In this document: in pieces, positions 7,624 through 14,981 of the stretch
Numbering within the stretch: the first letter of the stretch is position 1
Layout of the letters: each line of letters starts with the position of its first letter
Assembly: GCF_001971725.1 (NCBI RefSeq)
Contig: NZ_CP019388.1
Coordinates: 1,798,001-1,862,000 of the forward strand
Source: Winogradskyella sp. J14-2
GTDB taxonomy: Bacteria > Bacteroidota > Bacteroidia > Flavobacteriales > Flavobacteriaceae
Direction: 5' to 3'
DNA: 64,000 nt
Made by a program: the position numbers and the translations under genes
The notes under the pieces: model-generated
The model's database searches: none
Told to the model about the DNA's origin: nothing
What the model saw: only the letters and a program-made list of their open reading frames with translations

Positions 7624-10600
7624 ATGCGCATCAAAAAGCACCTTGCCTTCCTAGCTCTAATCATAATCACATTTTCCTGTAAAAACAAGCCTGTTGAAAC
7701 TGATAACATCTTTAAATTTCGTGATTATATCAGTTACACTACTTCTGGTCGTGTATCTATAGCTGACCCAATACAAATTAATTTAGCTGAAGAAGTTAGC
7801 GGTTGGGAAGCAGAGCAAGGTATTGATGCCAAAATCGTAAAAACACATCCTTATGTTGAAGGGTCTCTTAAAGCTCTGAACAAGCACACCCTTGTATTTA
7901 CGCCAGACGAAAACCTAGAGCCAGACACCGAATACACGGTAACGGTAAATTTAGCTGACATCTATAAAAATATCCCAAAAGATTTTGAATACTACACTTT
8001 TCAGTTCAAAACCATAAGACCAAGTTTCAACCTTATTACCAACAATGTGCAATCGTACAGCAAAGAATGGCAATATGTTTTAGGAACGCTACAATCGGCA
8101 GATATTATTGCTCTAGAGGACGCTAAAAATTTGGTAGAAGCTTCTCAAAATAACAAAGACCTCAATATTGTATGGTTAGAAAGCAATGATACTTCTCGTT
8201 ATTTCGAATTTAAAATCGATAGCATTAAGCGCGAGATTGAAGATAGCAAAGTGCTTGTCTCTTGGGATGGGAAAGCCATTAACGCAGATAACAAAGGGGA
8301 AAATCACCTCAACATTCCTGGTAAAAACAACTTTACCATTATAGAAACTAATGTGATTCAAAATCCTGAGCAGCATTTAACGATTAACTTTTCAGACCCA
8401 TTACAAAAACAACAGAATTTTGCTGGTTTGGTAACACTTCAGAATGTAAAAAATCCAAAATATATCGTCGATGGTAATGTGCTAAAAGTGTATCCAGACA
8501 CTAAATTGGTTGGCAACATTAAAGTTGATGTATTCACAGGAATTAAAAACACAGATGGCTTCAAACTCAAAAATCAGTTTACCCAAACCTTAACCTTTGA
8601 AGAATTAAAACCTCAGGTACGTTTAATAAGCAGTGGTTCTATTCTTCCGAATTCAAAAGACTTAAAATTCAATTTTGAAGCGGTTAATTTGAGCAAGGTG
8701 GATGTCAGAATTATCAAGCTTTTTGAAGATAATGTGCTTCAGTTTTTACAAGACAATAACCTCAATAGCGATAACAGTTACGCGATTAGAAATGTTGGCC
8801 GTCGTATTGCTAAAGAAACTATAACACTTATTCAAAATCCATCTCAAAACACAGGAAAATGGAAAGCCTACAGCATCGATTTATCTAAATATTTACAGGC
8901 AGATGCTGGTGCTATTTATCGTGTAGAAATCGACTTCAAAAAAGACTATTCCCTATATGATTGTTCGTCAAATGTTGAAACTTCAGATGTTGATGAAGAC
9001 GATTACTATGATGATTATTACGAGGACTATTATGAGGATGATGTTTATGCTTCCGAAGACATTTCCGAAGAAGAGCAAGACTTAAGAGAAGAGCGTTATT
9101 GGGACAATCTTACTTATAGCTATAAGAACAGAAATTACAATTATCGCGAAAGAAATAATCCGTGTACAGAATCGTATTTCAACTATGGCAACAAAGGCAT
9201 TGCTGCCAACCTAATTGGCTCTAACCTTGGTGTTATTGCTAAGCAAGGCAACGATAACAATTACTTTTTTGCAGTGACCAATATTTTGGACACCAATCCA
9301 GAACATGGCACAAAAATCACATTATACAACTATCAACAACAAGCTTTGGCAGATGGTATAACCAATCAAGATGGAATTGTAGAAATTGACGCCAAAAAAC
9401 GTGCAGCTTTTGCGGTTGCTGAAAAAGGCAACAACGTAAGCTATGTAAAATTGTTTGATGGCAACGCACTCTCTCTAAGTAAATTCGATGTCTCTGGAAG
9501 CAGATTGCAACGTGGTCTTAAAGGCTACATTTATGGCGAACGTGGTGTTTGGCGACCTGGTGACAGTCTGTTTTTAACCTTTGTGCTTAATGACAAAGCG
9601 AACAAATTACCAAAACGCCATCCTGTAAAATTAGAAATCACAGATCCAGTCGGCAAATTGGTCTATCGTAAAGTTTCGACCGACAATCTCAACAACTTCT
9701 ATGATTTTAAAGTGCCTACTTCATCAGATTATAAAACTGGAAATTACAATGCTAAAGTCTCGGTTGGTGGTGCCAATTTTACCAAAAGTTTGAAGATTGA
9801 AACGGTAAAACCAAACCGTTTAAAAATTAAAATCGATTTTGAAGACAAGGTGCTCAGCAACAACAAACCGCTTCAAGGCGATTTGAATGTGGCTTGGCTT
9901 CACGGTGCACCTGCAAAAAATTTAAAAGCTGAAATTAAGGCGAAATTCACCACAAAATACACCAGTTTTGATGGTTATAAAAACTATGAATTCAACGACC
10001 CAACACGTAATTTCAGTACGGAAGAAACCAATGTTTTTGAAGGTAATCTTGATACTGAAGGCAATGCAAAAGTAAATTCAACATTAAACATTGGGAAAAA
10101 TGCACCTGGAATGTTAAACGCACAATTCTTAGTACGTGCTTTTGAAAATGGTGGTGATTTTTCTCTCGATGCATTCACAGTGCCTTATGCGCCTTACGAG
10201 AGTTTTGTTGGGCTGCGTTCGCCAGAAGGTAATCGTTACGGATCTTTCTTCACCGATGAAAATCACACCTTTGATATTGCTACAGTTGATGCCAGCGGGA
10301 AACCTGTTCAACGTAGAAAACTAGAAGTAAAAATCTATAAAATTGAATGGCGTTGGTGGTGGAATTCTTCTTACGACAACTTATCGAGCTACGTGTCTAG
10401 CAATTACCACAGACCAATGCAACAGTATGAAATTGATACAGATGCCTCAGGAAAAGCAAGTTTCAAAATTAATATTCCTGAAAAAGACCGTGGACGTTAT
10501 TTAATTAGAATTGTAGACCCAATAAGTGGTCACGCTACTGGTCGTACTGCATATTTCTATAAAAATTGGTGGTCTAATTCGCCATCTGGTGATAAGGATG

Positions 10601-13212
10601 CTGCTAAAATGTTAGTCTTTTCAACAGACAAGGACAATTATAATGTTGGCGAAACAGCAAAATTAACCTTTCCATCTGGAAGTGAAGGTAGAGCGTTAAT
10701 CAGCATAGAAAATGGCACTGAAGTTTTACAACACCAATGGGTAAAAACGCAACCTGGTGAAACTACGGTAGATATTCCTGTAACGCCAGAAATGGCACCA
10801 AACGTATTTATCAATATTTCGTTGTTGCAGCCTCACGCTATAACGTCTAACGATTTACCAATTCGTCTGTATGGTGTTATTCCTATGATGGTAGAAAATC
10901 CTGCCACCAAATTAGAACCACAAATTAAGATGCCAGATGTTATTAGACCTGAACAATCTTACGAGATAAAAGTATCTGAAAAGAACAACAAACCAATGAC
11001 TTACACTATTGCTGTTGTTGAAGAAGGTTTACTCGATTTAACCCGATTTAAAACACCAAATGCTTGGGATAGTTTCTACGCTCGCGAAGCTTTAGGTGTA
11101 AAAACTTGGGATGTTTTTGACGATGTTATTGGCGCTTATTCTGGTAGTATAGACCAGGTCTTTGCTATTGGTGGCGATGGTTCTGCAGCTAAAGGCAAAA
11201 ACAAAAAAGCGAATCGTTTTAAACCTGTGGTAAAGTATTTAGGACCTTTCCTTTTAGATGCCGGAAAAACACAAACGCATCAACTAAAAATGCCAAATTA
11301 TATTGGCGCTGTGCGTACAATGGTTGTGGCAGGAAACAATAACAAAGAAGCCTACGGAAGTGCTGAAAAATCTGTTCAGGTTAAGAAACCACTTATGGTT
11401 TTGGCTACTTTACCACGTAAGTTGAGTCCTGGCGAAAAAGTAACGCTTCCTGTTACTGTTTTTGCAATGGAAAATAAAGTGAAGAACGTCAACCTATCCT
11501 TAAAATTAAGTGATGGCATTACAGTAAAAGGTCAGCAAACACAGTCGCTTCAATTTGATAGACCAGATGAAAAAATGGTGTATTTTGAATTGGATGTTTC
11601 CAAAGCAAAAGGTATCAATACGATTGAAGTTATCGCTTCAGGAAATGGCGAAAAGTCCAACTACAAAGTAGAGATTGATGTTGAAAATCCTAACCCAATG
11701 ACCTCTCGTGTTATTGATAAGGAATTGGCTGCCAATGGTAACCAAACGATAGAATTTTCAACCTTTGGAGAACCAGGTACCAACTATGCAACGGTAGAAT
11801 TTTCAACCTTGCCACCAATGGATTTCTCTAAGCGTATGGCATATCTCATTCGTTATCCTTATGGTTGTGTTGAGCAAACCACATCTAGCGTATTTCCGCA
11901 GTTGTACTTAACGGATATTTTCGACCTAACGGATAAAAAGAAAAAAGAAGTTCAGCAAAATATTGAAAATGGTATTCGTCGTTTGGGAACATTCCAAAAT
12001 CCTGATGGTGGATTAGGGTATTGGCGAGGCGAGCGCACAGCAAGTGATTGGGGAACGAGTTACGCAGGTCATTTTATGATTGAAGCTGAAAAGAAAGGCT
12101 TTGTTTTACCACTGAGTTTTAAGAGCAACTGGATTGCCTATCAACGCCAAGCAGCTCGCAACTGGCGACCAAGTTACAGACATTACAATAGTGACTTAAC
12201 GCAAGCTTACAGATTGTACACTTTGGCATTGGCAGGAAGTCCAGATTTAGCAAGTATGAACCGATTACGTGAGTTTGAAGACATTTCGAATGATGCCAAA
12301 TGGAGATTGGCTGCAGCTTATGCTTTGGCAGGACAAAAAGAAGCGAGCGAAGCGATAACGAAAACGGCGAATATCGATTTTCAACCTATTAATGCTGATA
12401 ATTACACTTATGGGTCGTTACACAGAAACAGAGCAATGGCTTTGGAAGCTATGCTGCTTACCAACGATTCTAAAAAAGTAGAATTAGCAAAACGCATTGC
12501 AAAATCGTTGTCTAGTGATCAATGGATGAGCACGCAAACTACAGCCTACAGCTTATTGGCAATGGGCAAACTTATTGTTGAAAATGGTGGAAAAGATTTA
12601 AAACTAAGCTATTCCATAAACGGAAAATCGGAAACGATTGATACTAAAAATGGTATTGCACAACGTAACATTCCTATTAATGATGGTGCTAATCAAATTA
12701 CAATCAATAACAGCAGAGACAATGTGGTTTATGTTAGAATTTTAAACTCTGGAAAACTGAAACTAGGCGAAGAACTGCCAGTGCAACGTGGTTTTTCAAT
12801 TTCAACAGTCTATAAAGATTTACAAGGCAATATAATTGATGTTCGCAAATTACAACAAGGTCAGGATTTTGTAGCAACGGTTAGCATTTCTAACCTCACT
12901 AGTGATTATGTCAATGATGTGGCGCTGACTCAGATTTTTCCATCTGGTTGGGATATTGTCAATACGCGTTTCACTGATTTTGGTGATACAACGGTCAGTC
13001 AAGCCAGATACACAGACATTAGAGACGACCGTGTGAACTTCTTCTTTGATATGGACAGAAGCGGCACACGTGGCACAAAGACCTTTACAGTAATGCTCAA
13101 TGCTTCGTATTTAGGCACCTACTATTTACCAGGTGCACAAGCCGAAGCGATGTACGATAATGACGATTATTTAGTACGCAACAAAGGGCAATGGGTTACT
13201 GTTGAGAAGTAA
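7624..13212 (+). CDS. Bacterial alpha-2-macroglobulin (YfhM-like) lipoprotein
   Basis: A very large envelope protein (1,862 residues from ATG 7624). An upstream ATG at 7573 is in frame, but the 7624 start yields a proper lipoprotein signal, MRIKKHLAFLALIIITFSC, with C19 lipidated. Order: N-terminal Ig-like/MG domains (~30-450), an acidic tyrosine-rich stretch (~455-495), MG2-type domain with YGERGVWRPGDSLFLTF, bait-region and A2M domain, and the thioester site YPYGCVEQTTS with C1415 and Q1418. A terpenoid-toroid-like helical domain and a C-terminal receptor-like domain follow. Bacterial A2Ms trap foreign proteases in the periplasm and are often encoded with PBP1C; here pbpC is three genes downstream. 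The CxEQ motif suggests the thioester is functional. Confidence 0.92.
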   Translation: MRIKKHLAFLALIIITFSCKNKPVETDNIFKFRDYISYTTSGRVSIADPIQINLAEEVSGWEAEQGIDAKIVKTHPYVEGSLKALNKHTLVFTPDENLEPDTEYTVTVNLADIYKNIPKDFEYYTFQFKTIRPSFNLITNNVQSYSKEWQYVLGTLQSADIIALEDAKNLVEASQNNKDLNIVWLESNDTSRYFEFKIDSIKREIEDSKVLVSWDGKAINADNKGENHLNIPGKNNFTIIETNVIQNPEQHLTINFSDPLQKQQNFAGLVTLQNVKNPKYIVDGNVLKVYPDTKLVGNIKVDVFTGIKNTDGFKLKNQFTQTLTFEELKPQVRLISSGSILPNSKDLKFNFEAVNLSKVDVRIIKLFEDNVLQFLQDNNLNSDNSYAIRNVGRRIAKETITLIQNPSQNTGKWKAYSIDLSKYLQADAGAIYRVEIDFKKDYSLYDCSSNVETSDVDEDDYYDDYYEDYYEDDVYASEDISEEEQDLREERYWDNLTYSYKNRNYNYRERNNPCTESYFNYGNKGIAANLIGSNLGVIAKQGNDNNYFFAVTNILDTNPEHGTKITLYNYQQQALADGITNQDGIVEIDAKKRAAFAVAEKGNNVSYVKLFDGNALSLSKFDVSGSRLQRGLKGYIYGERGVWRPGDSLFLTFVLNDKANKLPKRHPVKLEITDPVGKLVYRKVSTDNLNNFYDFKVPTSSDYKTGNYNAKVSVGGANFTKSLKIETVKPNRLKIKIDFEDKVLSNNKPLQGDLNVAWLHGAPAKNLKAEIKAKFTTKYTSFDGYKNYEFNDPTRNFSTEETNVFEGNLDTEGNAKVNSTLNIGKNAPGMLNAQFLVRAFENGGDFSLDAFTVPYAPYESFVGLRSPEGNRYGSFFTDENHTFDIATVDASGKPVQRRKLEVKIYKIEWRWWWNSSYDNLSSYVSSNYHRPMQQYEIDTDASGKASFKINIPEKDRGRYLIRIVDPISGHATGRTAYFYKNWWSNSPSGDKDAAKMLVFSTDKDNYNVGETAKLTFPSGSEGRALISIENGTEVLQHQWVKTQPGETTVDIPVTPEMAPNVFINISLLQPHAITSNDLPIRLYGVIPMMVENPATKLEPQIKMPDVIRPEQSYEIKVSEKNNKPMTYTIAVVEEGLLDLTRFKTPNAWDSFYAREALGVKTWDVFDDVIGAYSGSIDQVFAIGGDGSAAKGKNKKANRFKPVVKYLGPFLLDAGKTQTHQLKMPNYIGAVRTMVVAGNNNKEAYGSAEKSVQVKKPLMVLATLPRKLSPGEKVTLPVTVFAMENKVKNVNLSLKLSDGITVKGQQTQSLQFDRPDEKMVYFELDVSKAKGINTIEVIASGNGEKSNYKVEIDVENPNPMTSRVIDKELAANGNQTIEFSTFGEPGTNYATVEFSTLPPMDFSKRMAYLIRYPYGCVEQTTSSVFPQLYLTDIFDLTDKKKKEVQQNIENGIRRLGTFQNPDGGLGYWRGERTASDWGTSYAGHFMIEAEKKGFVLPLSFKSNWIAYQRQAARNWRPSYRHYNSDLTQAYRLYTLALAGSPDLASMNRLREFEDISNDAKWRLAAAYALAGQKEASEAITKTANIDFQPINADNYTYGSLHRNRAMALEAMLLTNDSKKVELAKRIAKSLSSDQWMSTQTTAYSLLAMGKLIVENGGKDLKLSYSINGKSETIDTKNGIAQRNIPINDGANQITINNSRDNVVYVRILNSGKLKLGEELPVQRGFSISTVYKDLQGNIIDVRKLQQGQDFVATVSISNLTSDYVNDVALTQIFPSGWDIVNTRFTDFGDTTVSQARYTDIRDDRVNFFFDMDRSGTRGTKTFTVMLNASYLGTYYLPGAQAEAMYDNDDYLVRNKGQWVTVEK

Positions 13213-13213
13213 A

Positions 13214-13257
13214 ATTCCTGCCTTTCGACTACGCTCAAGGTAGACTCTGACAGGAAT
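13214..13257. repeat. ATTCCTG hairpin with a filled loop
   Basis: ATTCCTG at 13214-13220 pairs with CAGGAAT at 13251-13257. The 30-base loop carries a TTCGACTACGCTCAAGG element. The following bases TCTCATAAA also occur after the same hairpin at 14864-14883, where the loop is only GAAA, so these are filled and empty forms of one repeat. The element abuts the macroglobulin stop codon. Confidence 0.7.
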
Positions 13258-13270
13258 CTCATAAAAGTAA

Positions 13271-13457
13271 CGTCAGTTCGAGTGATTTTCTGTCATATCG
13301 AGCATTGGTTGAAATCAAAATATATTTTGATTGAAAGCACCTACGAAGTAGTCGAGATAAAAGAAAATTGTATCGAGAACAAATAGAAGTGAAAAAGTTT
13401 CTTTTCTCGATACTAATTTCAACCTATAAATAGCTTGAAATTCACTCGAAATGACGA
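13271..13457. repeat. Large nested palindromic repeat (about 187 bp)
   Basis: Outer arms CGTCAGTTCGAGTGATTTTC (13271-13290) and its near-complement at 13438-13457 match at 18 of 20 positions. Inner arms GTATCGAGAA and TTCTCGATAC near 13370 and 13412 are perfect over 10 bp. A truncated copy lies at 7358-7406. It has no coding potential and could fold as a long cruciform or RNA hairpin. Confidence 0.7.
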
Positions 13458-13488
13458 AACTTGAAAAGACTGAACTAATTTAAAATAG

Positions 13489-13533
13489 ATTCTGAATCAA
13501 CACTTCGACAAGCTCAGTGTGACAGTTCAGAAT
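13489..13533. repeat. ATTCTGAA hairpin with a filled loop
   Basis: ATTCTGAA (13489-13496) pairs with TTCAGAAT (13526-13533). The 29-base loop contains CTTCGACAAGCTCAGTGTG. The sequence after the right arm, GACAAAA, is also found after the empty-loop form at 14961-14981. Confidence 0.7.
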
Positions 13534-13623
13534 GACAAAAACAAAGCTAAACTACTTGTCGTCCGGAAGACAAGCATCCTAGAATGTAAACCGCTAAAAC
13601 GTTAAACTTAAAAACAAGTAATT

Positions 13624-14475
13624 ATGAACAATTTAAAAATGATTTTAGCGATTGGATTTGTATTCAATATCCTAGTGGTAACAGCACAACAAAACGCTTA
13701 TGTATCGGCAGAAAGTGGATTGTCATTGAGAGATCAGCCTGATGTTAGCGGCAAAATGCTGACAAAATTAGCCTATGGTGAAGCCATTGGTGTTTTAGAA
13801 AAAACCAATAAACAATTGGTCGTTCTCGATGCTGGTGAAAAAGTAAGTGGCGAATGGGTTAAGGTGGAAACCAGAAATCATATTGGTTATGTGTTTGATG
13901 GGTATTTGTCATCAGAAAAAATTGCCAAAACCATTCGTTTGAAATTAAAAGATTTAAATGTTGAAATTAAAAATTTGGCGACGAGTGATTACAAGCGTTC
14001 GCACGATTTAAGCAATAGCGAAACAGCAACCATCAATGTTGACGCAGACGCAACACCTGAAGGCAAAAATATCGTATTAGTAGATAGCGATTATAAGCAC
14101 GTAAGCTTGTTTCAACGTTATGAAAACAGTTTCTCATTTATGAGTTCAGATTCAAAATGCAACACTAACGAGTGGACACAATTTGACACCGAATGGAAGC
14201 CATTAAAACAATTGAATTCTAATACTTACGAGACTTTGACATACACTGAAAAGGATTGGATTACATTTATTGAAACAGCAACAAAAGATTTAAAAGATGA
14301 TGTGGTAGATAAATGTGGTGTAGATTGGTTGAATTATGTAAAGACCATTGATAACGTTAAAGATTTTCCTGTGAGTGTATTGACAAATCGTGTATTTATC
14401 AAAATAATTTTAACCGATTTTGAAGATAATGTAACAGAAAAAATCATTGAGTTTGAAATGCCAAAAGGCTCTTGA
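13624..14475 (+). CDS. Secreted SH3-domain protein
   Basis: 283 residues with a type I signal peptide (residues 1 to about 21, ending VVTAQ). Residues ~24-90 form a bacterial SH3 domain, with the typical run SGLSLRDQPDVSGKMLTKL and a closing GEWVKVETRNHIGYVFDGYL. The remaining ~190 residues are acidic and unrecognised. SH3b domains bind peptidoglycan or peptides, so a periplasmic cell-wall role is plausible. That fits its place between the macroglobulin and PBP1C genes, but repeats separate the genes and co-transcription is not certain. Confidence 0.8.
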   Translation: MNNLKMILAIGFVFNILVVTAQQNAYVSAESGLSLRDQPDVSGKMLTKLAYGEAIGVLEKTNKQLVVLDAGEKVSGEWVKVETRNHIGYVFDGYLSSEKIAKTIRLKLKDLNVEIKNLATSDYKRSHDLSNSETATINVDADATPEGKNIVLVDSDYKHVSLFQRYENSFSFMSSDSKCNTNEWTQFDTEWKPLKQLNSNTYETLTYTEKDWITFIETATKDLKDDVVDKCGVDWLNYVKTIDNVKDFPVSVLTNRVFIKIILTDFEDNVTEKIIEFEMPKGS

Positions 14476-14485
14476 AATGTAAATT

Positions 14486-14552
14486 TGTCAATTTGAGTGC
14501 AGTCTGAAAAGTTCCTAAATTCTATTAGGTTTCGACTGCGCTCAACCTGACA
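14486..14552. repeat. Inverted repeat of the TTCGACTGCGCTCAA class
   Basis: The arm at 14486-14509 (TGTCAATTTGAGTGCAGTCT and on) and the arm at 14530-14552 (TTTCGACTGCGCTCAACC and on) are inverted copies with a few mismatches and a 20-base loop. It is the same class as the elements at 39451-39525 and 39670-39738. Confidence 0.7.
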
Positions 14553-14567
14553 AAAAATTAAATACTA

Positions 14568-14903
14568 ATGAAGGATAAAATTCCCTACTACGCAGTCATA
14601 TTCACATCAACTCAAACCGATGACACTGAAGGCTATTCAGAAATGGCTGAGAAAATGGAAACTTTAGCCAGACAACAAGAAGGTTTTATTGGAATTGAAA
14701 ACGCTCGTAATACAATTAGCATCACTGTAAGTTATTGGGAAAGTTTAGATGCCATAAAAAACTGGAAAGCCAACACTGAACATTTATTCGCCCAACAAAA
14801 AGGTCGTGAGCAATGGTATAATTGGTACAATGTAAAAATTTGTAAAGTAGAACGTGAGTACCAATTCCTGCGAAAGCAGGAATCTCATAAACAGAAACTA
14901 TAA
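14568..14903 (+). CDS. Antibiotic biosynthesis monooxygenase (ABM) domain protein
   Basis: 111 residues forming one ferredoxin-like ABM domain: YYAVIFTSTQTDD at the start, MAEKMETLARQQEGFIGIEN, then ISITVSYWESLDAIKNWKAN and EHLFAQQKGREQWYNWY. Such small proteins act as dimeric monooxygenases or unknown stress proteins in the cytoplasm; no substrate can be assigned here. The last residues (YQFLRKQESHKQKL) are encoded by a palindromic repeat, ATTCCTGC-GAAA-GCAGGAAT at 14864-14883, so the tail is probably not part of the conserved domain. Confidence 0.8.
   Translation: MKDKIPYYAVIFTSTQTDDTEGYSEMAEKMETLARQQEGFIGIENARNTISITVSYWESLDAIKNWKANTEHLFAQQKGREQWYNWYNVKICKVEREYQFLRKQESHKQKL
14864..14883. 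repeat. ATTCCTGC-GAAA-GCAGGAAT hairpin inside the end of a gene
   Basis: A perfect 8-bp palindrome with a GAAA loop, located inside the last codons of the ABM gene. It is the empty form of the repeat at 13214-13257. Confidence 0.75.
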
Positions 14904-14917
14904 TAGTCTATACTGTC

Positions 14918-14938
14918 ATTCCGTGCTTGACACGGAAT
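14918..14938. repeat. ATTCCGTG hairpin repeat
   Basis: ATTCCGTG, loop CTTGA, CACGGAAT: a perfect 8-bp stem. It lies between the ABM gene and pbpC and could act as a weak terminator, although no T-run follows. Confidence 0.65.
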
Positions 14939-14960
14939 CCATTATAAATTCCACAGTTAG

Positions 14961-14981
14961 ATTCTGAATCGAGTTCAGAAT
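14961..14981. repeat. ATTCTGAA hairpin (empty form) overlapping the pbpC start codon
   Basis: ATTCTGAA (14961-14968), loop TCGAG, TTCAGAAT (14974-14981). The final AT of the right arm plus the next G form the ATG at 14980 used by pbpC, so the start lies within the repeat. Confidence 0.75.

Larger units (their letters stand above)
13213..13623. other. Gene-free interval filled with palindromic repeats
   Basis: This 411-base gap has no credible gene. It contains at least three palindromic elements (13214-13257, 13271-13457, 13489-13533), listed separately. The last 90 bases lead into the SH3-protein gene and show no clear promoter box. Confidence 0.8.
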
